From contig NZ_JAKIKX010000001.1 of assembly GCF_023283925.1 (NCBI RefSeq), positions 372,001-436,000 on the forward strand: a DNA stretch of 64,000 nucleotides. Direction: 5' to 3'. Below the pieces are notes generated by a model that worked only from the letters and a program-made list of their open reading frames with translations, did not search any database and had not been told where the DNA came from. Shown here in pieces: positions 17,505-26,272 of the stretch. The position numbers were made by a program, and so were the translations under genes. How positions within the stretch are numbered: position 1 is the stretch's first letter; each line of letters opens with the position of its first letter. The DNA is from Shewanella marisflavi (GTDB taxonomy: Bacteria; Pseudomonadota; Gammaproteobacteria; Enterobacterales; Shewanellaceae).

Positions 17505-18047
17505 CTACTTTATCATCTTGAGCAGAGCCTTGAACCTGTCGCCACTGGCATGGGCTTGCAGTTCAAACAATAGTGATTCGCTATTGGTCAGCAATGCACC
17601 GTGCTGCGTCATCATCTCACAGCCTAATTGCTTATTGGTTTGTGTTCTGGATGAAACCGCGTCGGTTACCAGGTGCACCTCGTATTGATTATCCAGAAGA
17701 TCCCGGCAGGTCTGATAGACACAGATATGGGTCTCAATACCTGTAAGCAATACCTTGGGTCTGCCATATTGGTGTAGGGCTTGCCTGAAAGGCTCTGCAT
17801 GCCAGCCGCTAAAATGCTCTTTTGCAATAGGCTGATAGTGAGGTGTTAATAAATTCGCTAATTCAGGACTAGTGGCACCGAGTTTATCCGGAATCTGTTC
17901 CAGCCAGATGATAGGGATCTCGAACAGTTCGGCGGCCTTGATAAGGTTAGTGAGTTTAGCCTCTAGCTCATTGGCCTCATGCATCATGGTGGCCAGCTTT
18001 CCCTGTACATCCACAATGATCAGAACACATTCCTGTGGTTTTAACAT
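17505..18047 (-). CDS. Isochorismatase-family hydrolase
   Basis: 180 residues. The cysteine-hydrolase fold is shown by the triad: Asp in IIVDVQGKL, Lys in IAKEHFSGW and Cys in TGIETHICVYQTCRDLL, plus the non-proline cis-peptide region LLTGIETHI. The family covers isochorismatases, nicotinamidases and YcaC-type enzymes; the lack of nicotinamidase metal ligands points to a YcaC-like hydrolase of unknown substrate. The start at 18047 is chosen for GAGGAG 7 nt upstream; the ORF could extend to 18080, but homologues start near MLKPQECVLIIVDVQ. Single gene. Confidence 0.82.
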   Translation of the reverse strand: MLKPQECVLIIVDVQGKLATMMHEANELEAKLTNLIKAAELFEIPIIWLEQIPDKLGATSPELANLLTPHYQPIAKEHFSGWHAEPFRQALHQYGRPKVLLTGIETHICVYQTCRDLLDNQYEVHLVTDAVSSRTQTNKQLGCEMMTQHGALLTNSESLLFELQAHASGDRFKALLKMIK

Positions 18048-18157
18048 AATGCTCTCCTCGGCTGATGGGTACTCAATCATACCTGCATATTGCGCCGAAC
18101 CAATCCGTCATAAGTCGAATACCTGATTGCGCTATTTTTGTGCGCCGCATGCATGCC

Positions 18158-18174
18158 TGCACCCTCTTGGTGCA
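18158..18174 (+). promoter_or_regulatory. NtrC-type enhancer site upstream of glnK-amtB
   Basis: TGCACCCTCTTGGTGCA is a 17-bp palindrome with TGCACC and GGTGCA arms and a 5-nt centre, the same layout as the NtrC consensus TGCACC-N5-GGTGCA. It lies 126 bp before the glnK start. A much weaker partner (TGCGCC-N5-CATGCC) begins at 18141. Nitrogen-limited activation is inferred. Confidence 0.75.
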
Positions 18175-18223
18175 TTTATATGCAAGTTGTTTGGGGGAAA
18201 TGTTTATAACTACATGAATGTTA

Positions 18224-18239
18224 TGGTTTTGTAATTGTG
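18224..18239 (+). promoter_or_regulatory. Possible sigma-54 promoter of glnK (weak)
   Basis: TGGTTTTGTAATTGTG has the spacing of the -24/-12 element TGGCAC-N5-TTGCA but carries GT instead of the -12 GC, so it is a poor match. It is the best candidate between the NtrC site and glnK. Confidence 0.3.
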
Positions 18240-18281
18240 GCCTAATGATTGAATTGTCTTTGGCATCAGCAAGATTATTAG

Positions 18282-18638
<357 letters not shown>

Positions 18639-18650
18639 GGGGGATATCCA

Positions 18651-19901
18651 ATGGAAGAGTTAACGGCACTAGGTGCGACTGTATCTGAGTTGAGATTCGC
18701 GCTCGATACCTTTTATTTCTTGATTTCTGGCGCTTTGGTGATGTGGATGGCTGCTGGGTTTGCCATGCTGGAAGCCGGCCTGGTGCGCTCTAAAAACACC
18801 ACAGAAATCCTAACCAAGAACGTTTGTCTCTATTCGATCGCCTGCATCATGTATCTAGTGGTGGGCTATAACATCATGTATGTGGATAACGCTGAAGGTG
18901 GCTGGTTACCCTCGTTTGCCAGTTTAATTGGTTCACAGGCCAGTGATGCTGACCATGCGTTAGAGTCGGATTTCTTCTTCCAGGTCGTTTTTGTGGCGAC
19001 TGCCATGTCTATCGTCTCGGGAGCCGTTGCCGAGCGTATGAAGTTGTGGGCATTTCTCATCTTCTCAGTGGTTATGACTGGGGTTATCTATCCTGTCGAA
19101 GGTTACTGGACTTGGGGCGGCGGCTTCCTCTCGGAAGCTGGATTTGTCGACTTTGCCGGTAGTGGTATTGTTCACATGGCCGGTGCCGCTGCGGCTATCT
19201 CAGGTGTGTTGTTGCTGGGTGCTCGTAAAGGTAAGTATGGTCCTAACGGGCAGGTCAATCCGATTCCTGGCTCTAACCTGCCGATGGCGACCTTGGGTAT
19301 GTTTATTTTGTGGATGGGTTGGTTCGGGTTTAACGGTGGATCGCAGTTACTGGTGTCAGATGCCGAGAATGCCTCTGCCGTGGCGAAGATCTTTGTTAAC
19401 ACTAACTCTGCCGCCGCCTTCGGTGCAGTGTCAGCCCTAATAGTCTGTAAGATGGTGTGGGGCAAGGCTGATTTGACCATGATATTAAACGGCGCATTGG
19501 CTGGCCTGGTAGCGATAACCGCAGATCCCTTATCACCGTCATTGCCGTTGGCTGGCGTGATCGGCATGGTTGCTGGTGGCTTGGTTGTCTTCTCTATCGT
19601 GATGTTTGACCGAGTGAAAATTGATGATCCTGTTGGCGCCATTTCGGTGCACGGTGTGGCAGGTCTGTTTGGTCTGGTGTTGGTGCCGCTCTCAAACGCC
19701 GATGCCACCTTATTGGGACAGCTCTATGGCGCAGGGGTGATATTTGCTTGGGTATTTAGTGCATCGTTTGTCGTCTGGTATCTGCTGAAAGTGACCATGG
19801 GCATCCGCGTCACAGAAGAGGAAGAGTACAATGGAATGGACGCTTCTGATTGTGGTATCGACGCTTACCCTGAATTTGTATCGCTAAAAAGCGCCAGCTA
19901 A
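18651..19901 (+). CDS. amtB: Ammonium transporter AmtB
   Basis: 416 residues with eleven predicted transmembrane helices. Pore features are visible: ILTKNVCLYSIACIMYLVVG, the first twin His in GSGIVHMAGAAAAISG, GWFGFNGGSQL, and the second twin His in ISVHGVAGLFG. The cytosolic tail (RVTEEEEYNGMDASDCGIDA) is the part GlnK contacts. It conducts ammonium across the inner membrane. The gene follows glnK by 12 bp with AAGGGGG before the ATG, and ends at a terminator. Confidence 0.96.
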   Translation: MEELTALGATVSELRFALDTFYFLISGALVMWMAAGFAMLEAGLVRSKNTTEILTKNVCLYSIACIMYLVVGYNIMYVDNAEGGWLPSFASLIGSQASDADHALESDFFFQVVFVATAMSIVSGAVAERMKLWAFLIFSVVMTGVIYPVEGYWTWGGGFLSEAGFVDFAGSGIVHMAGAAAAISGVLLLGARKGKYGPNGQVNPIPGSNLPMATLGMFILWMGWFGFNGGSQLLVSDAENASAVAKIFVNTNSAAAFGAVSALIVCKMVWGKADLTMILNGALAGLVAITADPLSPSLPLAGVIGMVAGGLVVFSIVMFDRVKIDDPVGAISVHGVAGLFGLVLVPLSNADATLLGQLYGAGVIFAWVFSASFVVWYLLKVTMGIRVTEEEEYNGMDASDCGIDAYPEFVSLKSAS

Positions 19902-19927
19902 TACCTAATCCTGATAGGCGTAAATAG

Positions 19928-19966
19928 AAAACAGGGCCCTGCCACATGGTATGGGCCCTGTTTTTT
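19928..19966 (+). terminator. Rho-independent terminator after amtB
   Basis: ACAGGGCCC / GGGCCCTGT 9-bp stem with a 13-nt loop and a T-run. Confidence 0.87.
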
Positions 19967-20008
19967 GTATTATGCTAGTTCAAGTTAGCTTGGTTAGAGG
20001 GCGCGACA

Positions 20009-20335
20009 ATGAGAGTCTGGTTAGGTGTGCTGTTGATGGCAGTGATTGTGGGTGAGTTACAGGCGGGGCAGGTGGTGGTGCGCAAATCGAGTGAACCTTT
20101 CGATGCTTTTGCCGTGCGTGATCAGGTGCAGCGAGATTTTGAGTGGCGCGAATCGCTGCGCTTACAGCAGCAAATCCAGATCTTACAAAGTCTGCCTCTT
20201 GGTTGTGCGCTATTTAAGCATCCCTATGCCTATTATCGGTGCGGTGCGAGTTTCTATCGCCCCTATCTGTATCAGACGGACAATCATCCAGGTCAGCAAC
20301 TCTATATTCAGATCGATCCTCCTTCGCCCAAATGA
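20009..20335 (+). CDS. Small exported protein of unknown function
   Basis: 108 residues with an N-terminal signal peptide (MRVWLGVLLMAVIVGELQAG, cleavage near residue 20). A short soluble domain follows, with a Gln-rich helix (about 50-62, SLRLQQQIQILQ) and two cysteines (SLPLGCALFKHPYAYYRCGA) that could form a periplasmic disulfide; the tail is Tyr/Pro-rich. I recognise no family. GAGGG lies 9 nt before the ATG. It stands alone, 91 bp before the transglutaminase-like lipoprotein gene on the same strand. Confidence 0.65.
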   Translation: MRVWLGVLLMAVIVGELQAGQVVVRKSSEPFDAFAVRDQVQRDFEWRESLRLQQQIQILQSLPLGCALFKHPYAYYRCGASFYRPYLYQTDNHPGQQLYIQIDPPSPK

Positions 20336-20426
20336 TTGTTAATATTTTGTAACGCTTTGCAGGGGCAAAACCCAAAAGGCTACTTTATGATAGATCTTAG
20401 GGTGCCATCATAAGCGTAGGTTAAAG

Positions 20427-21608
20427 ATGAGAAGGCTAATTGAGTGTCAATGCGCTATGTTACTGTTATTGCTAATAGTCAGCGGTTGTGCCAGCGGCCC
20501 AGGTAAGGAGACCATCGCGAATATAGAGCAATACTTTGTCGATAATGAATTTGCAGAGGTAGCGGTTGAAGTGACCCCTGATGAGCTGTTTGCCTTGCCT
20601 CCTCAGGTGGAAGTGGATCTTCGACAAGAGTATAAGCGCAGTCGTATGGCGCGAGACTATATTGCCGCTAACCTTTGGCTAGCCAATTACATTAATGCCG
20701 ACAATGGCGGCTTTAAGTACCAAGACAACCTTACCAAAACTCCGATGGATACTTTCAATGCCCGCGCCGGGAACTGTTTGTCTTTGGTGCTATTGAGTGC
20801 CTCGCTCGCAGACGCCCTGGGGGTCGATGTGGAGTTTCAAGAGGTCGATGTTCCGCCAGTATGGGATAAGGCGGGGGATTTCTACTTGGTGAATGGACAT
20901 ATTAACCTGCGTCTCATACCGCGAGAGAGCAGTGAGACCTTTCTTGCGGACAAGAATGCACTTCAGATCGATTTCCTGCCGGAGCGCAGCATGCGAGGTT
21001 ATGCCAAGCGACGTATCGACAGAACCACTGTGATGGCGATGTTTTATAACAATGTGGCTGCCGAGTCTTTGGTTGAAGGCAAATATGATTTGTCCTACGC
21101 CTATTTGAAACAGAGTCTGCAATTGAAAGCCGATTTTATTCCGGCGTTGAACACCTTGGCGATTCTTTATCGTTATAAAGGCTTGGATGAGAAGGCTGAG
21201 GTTCTCTATAAGTTGGCATTGTCGCAAAATAGCGAAGATATGAATGCGCTGTTTAATTATGGGGTGCTGCTCGCCAGTCAAAATCGGCTAGAGGAGTGGG
21301 CTGAGGTCCATAAAACGCTGGAGTTGGTCAGGATACGTAACCCTTATTACTACTATGATATGGCTCAGCAAGCCTATTCAGATCATGAATACCAAACCGC
21401 ATTGACATGGTATAAGCGTGCTGTAGAAAAGGCCGATTATCGGCATGAGTTCTACTTTGGATTATCTCGCGCTTATTGGGCTATGGGAGACGAGCGCCGG
21501 GCCAAGTTGAATATGCAAAAAGCGCTCTCACTGTCGGTTGATGAATATAACCAGAAACGTTACCAGGCTAAGTTGCAGGCGATGCAATCTCATCTCGGGA
21601 TGCATTAA
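20427..21608 (+). CDS. Transglutaminase-like/TPR lipoprotein
   Basis: 393 residues. The lipobox is LLIVSGCASG (Cys about 21). A transglutaminase-like domain covers about residues 85-200. The probable triad is Cys in ARAGNCLSLVLLSASLADAL, His in VNGHINLRL and Asp in LQIDFLPERS. TPR repeats fill about residues 205-385 (SYAYLKQSLQLKADFIPALN, then RYKGLDEKAEVLYKLALSQN, then GLSRAYWAMGDERRAKLNMQ). Such lipoproteins could cross-link or cleave peptides at the membrane, or simply bind them; the substrate is unknown. No operon partner is evident. Confidence 0.75.
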   Translation: MRRLIECQCAMLLLLLIVSGCASGPGKETIANIEQYFVDNEFAEVAVEVTPDELFALPPQVEVDLRQEYKRSRMARDYIAANLWLANYINADNGGFKYQDNLTKTPMDTFNARAGNCLSLVLLSASLADALGVDVEFQEVDVPPVWDKAGDFYLVNGHINLRLIPRESSETFLADKNALQIDFLPERSMRGYAKRRIDRTTVMAMFYNNVAAESLVEGKYDLSYAYLKQSLQLKADFIPALNTLAILYRYKGLDEKAEVLYKLALSQNSEDMNALFNYGVLLASQNRLEEWAEVHKTLELVRIRNPYYYYDMAQQAYSDHEYQTALTWYKRAVEKADYRHEFYFGLSRAYWAMGDERRAKLNMQKALSLSVDEYNQKRYQAKLQAMQSHLGMH

Positions 21609-21652
21609 TCCTGCTGGGGCAGTTTGCCTGCATCACTCGCTATATTAATCCG

Positions 21653-22381
21653 TTAGCCACCTGGGGCAAGCTTTCCTGTCGCTTCCTCTTGCTCCAGTTG
21701 TGCAATGCCTAAATCTATTTTTTCTGCCAAGCTTTTGTCGTGACAGGCTATTTTACGTGGTGCTTGGGAAAATAGTGGGTGTTCTCGAGTGGCTAGGCCA
21801 GTATCAAGTTTAAATTTGAGTTGATTGCGATAGTAGTCAAATATGCGCCTTTCTAAAATAATCGCATCGACCCGTCCAGAGAAGAGCATCATCACCTGGC
21901 TTCGCTGACTATTTGACTCCCCATACTTTGGATTGCCTTTCGCCATGTCATAAAATGTACTGCCCAAATATTGTGTTGCATTTTGGAACCCCATTACCGA
22001 GAGGCTTGCCAGATCGTTAACGTTTTCAATTACTATTGCCTTGCTCGCTAAGGTAAATACACTATTTTGATAGCTGATCAGGCTGCGAGTGTAATAGAGG
22101 TCGTTGAGATTGTCCGGTGCGTTAATGAGGCAATCGACGTTTTTACTCAATACCTGACGAATTGCCCGTTTATTGGGTGATAAATAGATGTGCTCTATCG
22201 ACATCTGTTGTTTTGCCAGGGCGGCTGTCAGCCTGTCATATTGAATGCCACTTTGGCCGTTGGCAAAGAAATAGGGGGGGATAGTGTTGCTGACGGCAAA
22301 AGTGCGTTTGTCGATAGTATGATTGCCTAAAGCTTTGACAGAAAATAGCATAAAACAGCTTAGTAACAGCAACCTTCTCAT
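21653..22381 (-). CDS. Periplasmic solute-binding protein, family 3-like
   Basis: 242 residues. The signal peptide (MRRLLLLSCFMLFSVKALGN) is followed by a two-lobe binding fold: FAVSNTIPPYFFANGQSGIQ, VDCLINAPDNLNDLYYTRSL, SLSVMGFQNATQYLG and SGRVDAIILERRIFDYYRNQ. It resembles amino-acid-type SBP_bac_3 proteins. No permease or ATPase gene is adjacent, so it may be an orphan receptor or sensor component, a common situation in Shewanella and Vibrio. Ligand unknown. Confidence 0.75.
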   Translation of the reverse strand: MRRLLLLSCFMLFSVKALGNHTIDKRTFAVSNTIPPYFFANGQSGIQYDRLTAALAKQQMSIEHIYLSPNKRAIRQVLSKNVDCLINAPDNLNDLYYTRSLISYQNSVFTLASKAIVIENVNDLASLSVMGFQNATQYLGSTFYDMAKGNPKYGESNSQRSQVMMLFSGRVDAIILERRIFDYYRNQLKFKLDTGLATREHPLFSQAPRKIACHDKSLAEKIDLGIAQLEQEEATGKLAPGG

Positions 22382-22730
22382 TCGTATTTTTCATCCCCTT
22401 TACTCAATCGCGTTGGCGTTAGCCTATCTATTCGAGTGAGTTGTATTAGTGTGTTTTAGCTTGATGAATACCTACTATAGATAGGCTTCTGTGTGATTTC
22501 CATCTAAATATTAACACTTTGTTCTGTTAGATCTGGCAACCATCGCAGCTTGTTTGTTAGAAGTCTTGAAAATAAAAAATATTTAATTCAATTATAACAA
22601 TTGGTTATTGTTATCTTTTTTATTTTATTAATGTTTGGTTGCAATAGAGTGGGATACTGGATAAATTGAATTCAGTAGTGCAATAGAGAGACACGTATTT
22701 AATCCAGAGCCGGAGTGGAAAATTTTTATC
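22382..22730. other. Intergenic region upstream of the DAHP synthase gene
   Basis: 349 bp of AT-rich DNA between divergent genes. It holds an 8-bp perfect inverted repeat at 22594-22614 (listed separately). No clear TyrR box and no leader peptide rich in aromatic residues were recognised. Confidence 0.4.
22594..22614 (+). promoter_or_regulatory. Perfect inverted repeat upstream of the DAHP synthase gene
   Basis: ATAACAAT, 5-nt spacer TGGTT, then ATTGTTAT: a perfect 8-bp palindrome 117 bp before the start codon. The arms are too AT-rich for a strong terminator, so an operator is the more likely reading. The binding protein is unknown. Confidence 0.5.
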
Positions 22731-23783
22731 ATGTATTATCAAACTGATGACGTTCGCATTAATAAAATAAAAGAGTTATTACCCCCTGTTGCGATTCTTG
22801 AGCGATTTCCGGCAAGCGAAAATGCATCGGCGACAGTGTTTAATGCACGGCAGAATATCCACAATATCCTCAAAAAAGAAGATGATCGTCTGTTGGTGAT
22901 TATCGGACCTTGTTCTATTCATGATCCTAAAGCCGCGCTCGAATATGGTGAGCGTCTGGTTAAGTTACGAGAGCAGTATCGTGACCAACTGGAAGTGGTC
23001 ATGCGGGTTTATTTTGAAAAACCGCGCACGACTGTGGGTTGGAAGGGACTGATTAATGACCCTTATATGGACAACAGCTTCAAGCTCAATGATGGTTTGC
23101 GCACCGCGAGAAAATTATTGCTGGATCTTAATGAGCTGGGCATCCCAACGGCGGGCGAGTTCTTAGATATGATCACACCACAGTATGTGGCGGACCTTAT
23201 GTGTTGGGGCGCAATTGGTGCTCGCACCACAGAATCTCAAGTGCATAGAGAGTTAGCTTCGGGTTTGTCATGTCCTGTCGGCTTTAAAAATGGGACTGAC
23301 GGTACCATTAAGGTGGCGATTGATGCTATCGGCGCAGCCAGTGCTCCACATCATTTTCTTTCAGTGACCAAGTTTGGCCATTCAGCCATTGTGTCGACCA
23401 AGGGAAATCCCGATTGCCACATCATTTTACGTGGGGGGAAAGAGCCCAATTACAGTGCTGAACATGTGAAGGCGATCAGTGAGCAGTTGACTAAAGCGAA
23501 CCTAGCGCAAAATATCATGGTGGACTTTAGCCATGCCAATAGCAGCAAGCGATATAAGCGGCAGATGCTGGTGGCCGAAGATGTTGCACAGCAAGTGGGT
23601 AAGGGTGAACGCGCTATTTTTGGCGTGATGGTAGAAAGCCATCTGGTTGAGGGTCGACAGGATTATGTTGAAGGACAACCTCTATGCTACGGCCAGAGTA
23701 TCACTGATGCCTGTATTGGCTGGGAAGACACCGAAACCTTGCTGGCAAGGCTGAATCAAAGTGTTATCGAGCGGCGCGCTTAA
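22731..23783 (+). CDS. aroG: 3-deoxy-7-phosphoheptulonate synthase, AroG type
   Basis: 350 residues, the length of enterobacterial class I alpha DAHP synthases. Near-identical signatures are ELLPPVAILERFPASENA, LLVIIGPCSIHDPKAALEYG, VYFEKPRTTVGWKGLINDPY, AGEFLDMITPQYVADLMCWG, ARTTESQVHRELASGLSCPV and ILRGGKEPNYSAEH. It condenses PEP and erythrose-4-phosphate, the first step of aromatic amino-acid synthesis. The N-terminus MYYQTDDVRINKIKELLPP resembles the phenylalanine-sensitive AroG more than AroF or AroH, but the feedback type is inference. GGAG lies 11-14 nt before the ATG. A terminator follows. Confidence 0.93.
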   Translation: MYYQTDDVRINKIKELLPPVAILERFPASENASATVFNARQNIHNILKKEDDRLLVIIGPCSIHDPKAALEYGERLVKLREQYRDQLEVVMRVYFEKPRTTVGWKGLINDPYMDNSFKLNDGLRTARKLLLDLNELGIPTAGEFLDMITPQYVADLMCWGAIGARTTESQVHRELASGLSCPVGFKNGTDGTIKVAIDAIGAASAPHHFLSVTKFGHSAIVSTKGNPDCHIILRGGKEPNYSAEHVKAISEQLTKANLAQNIMVDFSHANSSKRYKRQMLVAEDVAQQVGKGERAIFGVMVESHLVEGRQDYVEGQPLCYGQSITDACIGWEDTETLLARLNQSVIERRA

Positions 23784-23795
23784 ACGACAGTCATT

Positions 23796-23824
23796 AAAAA
23801 AGGAAGCTTTAGGCTTCCTTTTTT
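23796..23824 (+). terminator. Bidirectional terminator after aroG
   Basis: GGAAGC-TTTAG-GCTTCC stem flanked by an A-tract and a T-tract. It can serve aroG (plus) and the small minus-strand gene ending at 23838. Confidence 0.82.
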
Positions 23825-23837
23825 ATTATTGGCAATC

Positions 23838-24014
23838 TCATTTGTTTTGCTGCTGCACCAAATATTCATTGGCTTTAGCAAGACTGCCAAAAGACGATAT
23901 TAAGTTATTTTGGCCCTTTTGCTGGATTTCTGGGCTGTTCGATTCGGTCATCATCCATACCCAAGTTTGTATCAGTGGCAATGGAGGGTATTGCACGTCA
24001 GATGATTGTGGCAT
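23838..24014 (-). CDS. Small protein of unknown function, 58 codons
   Basis: 58 residues on the minus strand, opening MPQSSDVQYPPLPLIQTWVW and ending LAKANEYLVQQQNK. The ATG (24012-24014) has AAAGGAAG 5 nt upstream, a strong Shine-Dalgarno. The stop at 23838 lies 14 bp from the bidirectional terminator it shares with aroG. No signal peptide or transmembrane segment is seen; the C-terminal half could be a helix. I recognise no family. A plus-strand ORF across the same DNA (23761-24078) has no ribosome site and odd composition, so the minus reading is preferred. Confidence 0.6.
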   Translation of the reverse strand: MPQSSDVQYPPLPLIQTWVWMMTESNSPEIQQKGQNNLISSFGSLAKANEYLVQQQNK

Positions 24015-24422
24015 ATCGGCTTCCTTTAAAATGTGGGGTTATTCTTGCTCTGCGCTTAGCTCTGCTAACCCATCTTAAGCTGAGCTTGAGATTATCAAAA
24101 TCTAAGGCAAGAGATAACAATAAATACCCCTGTGAAACATTAAAGTGATAATTATCTCACTCGGAATAGTTCTTTTTTCTAGTTTGGTTGCAAATAAATA
24201 GGTCGAAAGTAGTATCTATTGTTCCCGGGGAGCTTGTCAATTGGGTCTCCTTGCCCCCTGATTTCAATGTTGTGACTGAGTCACTGAGTTGTCATTTAAT
24301 GCTCGCAGTGAAATGGACTGGTGATGCACATTTGTCATGAGGTAAGATGGTGTATCTAGTGGCTTTTACCTTAATTTCGCCTAAATGCCATCGTCTCTCT
24401 TTTGATGCTAGCTGGAGTTGCA
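24015..24422. other. Intergenic region between the 58-codon gene and the ABC exporter gene
   Basis: 408 bp expected to contain two divergent promoters. I see no operator I can name; the region is AT-rich around 24110-24210, with a TGACTGAGTCACTGAGT stretch at about 24272. Confidence 0.3.
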
Positions 24423-26198
24423 ATGCGTCCCTCTCTCTATTTTGATGGTCCAATCGATAAACTTAATTGGCATGTGTTGAAACTCCTTTGGCCCTATTTA
24501 CTCGAGTTTAAGGGGCGAGTCCTTTTGGCGCTTGCCTGTCTGGTGGTGGCTAAGTTAGCCAGTGTCGGCTTACCTTTTGTGTTAAAGGAGTTGGTCGATA
24601 CCCTGGGCGATGCATCAAATCTACAGTTGGTTAGCGTGCCTATTGCACTAGTGGTTGCCTATGGTGGATTACGTCTACTTAATACCGTGATTTCAGAGGT
24701 ACGAGATACTCTGTTCGGCCGAGTGACTGAGCGTGCCATCCGCCGTTTAGGATTATCGGTTTTTGAACATCTACATAGGTTGGATCTGGCCTTCCATCTG
24801 GAGCGCCGTACCGGTGGCTTGTCGCGGGATATTGAGCGTGGCACCAGTGGCGTCAGCTTCCTGATGCGTTTTATGGTGTTTAATATTGTACCAACCCTAC
24901 TTGAGATCGCTCTGGTGGTGGGGATCCTCTTCTACAACTACGGCTGGGCTTTTGCGGCGATAACCCTCAGTGCCGTAGTTGCCTATATTCTCTTTTCCGT
25001 GCTGGCCACTGAGTGGCGTACTGGATTTGTGCGGGAAGCCGCTCAAGCGGATTCGCAATCAAATACCCGTGCGATAGACAGTCTGCTTAACTACGAGACG
25101 GTTAAATATTTCAATAATGAAACCTATGAATCAGAGCAATATGATCATGCTTTGGAGCGCTGGGAAGTCGCTAAGCGTAAGAATCGTCTCTCACTGTTTG
25201 CCTTGAATGCCGGTCAGGCATTTATTATCTCCTTGGCGATGACGCTTATGTTGGCATTGGCCGCGACTCAGGTGACCGAGGGACTCATGACTATAGGTGA
25301 CTTCGTACTGATTAACGCCTTTATGATGCAACTCTTTATGCCCCTTAATTTCTTGGGGTTTGTCTACCGGGAGATCCGTGGCGCGCTGGCCAATATCGAG
25401 CGAATGTTTAGCTTGCTAGACAGGGAGCCTAAGGTGATAGACACTTCTGATGCTAAGTCACCTGAGCTACCCCAAGGTAGCCTCAAATTTGAGGGCGTTA
25501 GTTTTCACTATGGTGATCGCCCAATTTTATCTGATGTGAGCTTCGAGATCCCTGCCGGTCATAAGGTGGCGATAGTGGGTGATAGCGGTGCAGGTAAGTC
25601 TACTATCGTAAAGTTGCTGTTTCGCTTCTATGAGGCGCAGCAGGGGCGAGTTACCATAGACGGACATGACATTCTGGGTCTCACTCAGCATGCACTGCGC
25701 AGCGCTATCGCCATTGTTCCACAAGATACTGTGCTGTTTAATGATTCGCTGCTGGAGAACATTCGCTATGGCTCACCGGGTGCCAGTGATGAAGAGGTGA
25801 TGGAGGCGGTCAAACTGGCCCACCTGTCGACCTTTGTTTCTCAATTAAGTGAAGGCTGGCACACAAAGGTAGGCGAGAGAGGGTTAAAATTGTCCGGCGG
25901 AGAGAAGCAGCGAGTCGCAATAGCCAGGGCGATTCTTAAAGGTTCGCCTTTGCTGGTGTTCGATGAAGCGACCTCGTCGCTCGATAGCCATTCAGAGCAG
26001 GCTATCTTGAATGCACTTAAAGAGATGGCAAAGGGGCACACCAGTTTAGTGATTGCTCATCGGCTCTCGACTGTGGTGGATGCGGATCAGATCCTTGTAT
26101 TGAGTCAGGGTAAGATAGTTGAGCGCGGCGATCATCAAAGCCTGTTGGCGGCAGATGGTCTGTATAAGAAGTTATGGACGGTCCAAAATCAGCACTAA
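24423..26198 (+). CDS. Atm1/HMT-type ABC exporter (fused permease-ATPase)
   Basis: 591 residues. The N-terminal six-helix exporter domain (about residues 20-310) contains TNTRAIDSLLNYETVKYFNN, the hallmark of the Atm1/ABCB7 and HMT1 group, and FMMQLFMPLNFLGFVYREIR. The ATPase domain (about 335-590) has Walker A GDSGAGKST, the Q-loop IVPQDTVLFND, signature LSGGEKQRVAIARAI and Walker B LLVFDEATSSLD. Atm1-type exporters move glutathione-linked compounds or metals out of the cytoplasm. The start at 24423 is chosen because GGAG lies 6 nt upstream; ATG 24405 is an alternative. It works as a homodimer. Substrate inferred only. Confidence 0.87.
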   Translation: MRPSLYFDGPIDKLNWHVLKLLWPYLLEFKGRVLLALACLVVAKLASVGLPFVLKELVDTLGDASNLQLVSVPIALVVAYGGLRLLNTVISEVRDTLFGRVTERAIRRLGLSVFEHLHRLDLAFHLERRTGGLSRDIERGTSGVSFLMRFMVFNIVPTLLEIALVVGILFYNYGWAFAAITLSAVVAYILFSVLATEWRTGFVREAAQADSQSNTRAIDSLLNYETVKYFNNETYESEQYDHALERWEVAKRKNRLSLFALNAGQAFIISLAMTLMLALAATQVTEGLMTIGDFVLINAFMMQLFMPLNFLGFVYREIRGALANIERMFSLLDREPKVIDTSDAKSPELPQGSLKFEGVSFHYGDRPILSDVSFEIPAGHKVAIVGDSGAGKSTIVKLLFRFYEAQQGRVTIDGHDILGLTQHALRSAIAIVPQDTVLFNDSLLENIRYGSPGASDEEVMEAVKLAHLSTFVSQLSEGWHTKVGERGLKLSGGEKQRVAIARAILKGSPLLVFDEATSSLDSHSEQAILNALKEMAKGHTSLVIAHRLSTVVDADQILVLSQGKIVERGDHQSLLAADGLYKKLWTVQNQH

Positions 26199-26272
26199 AA
26201 GTGTGGGATTAAGTCTTTATTCAGGTTTGATTAGCATAATATTGTAAACATAGTGCTCACGGAGAAGAATCC

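Noticed and set aside
18168..18186. TTGGTGC..ATGCA as a sigma-54 promoter of glnK
   Set aside because: GG and GC are 11 bp apart instead of 10, and the sequence overlaps the NtrC palindrome.
23761..24078. 105-codon plus-strand ORF after aroG
   Set aside because: It overlaps the aroG end and its terminator, has no ribosome site and reads Cys/Phe/Trp-rich; the minus-strand 58-codon frame is better supported.
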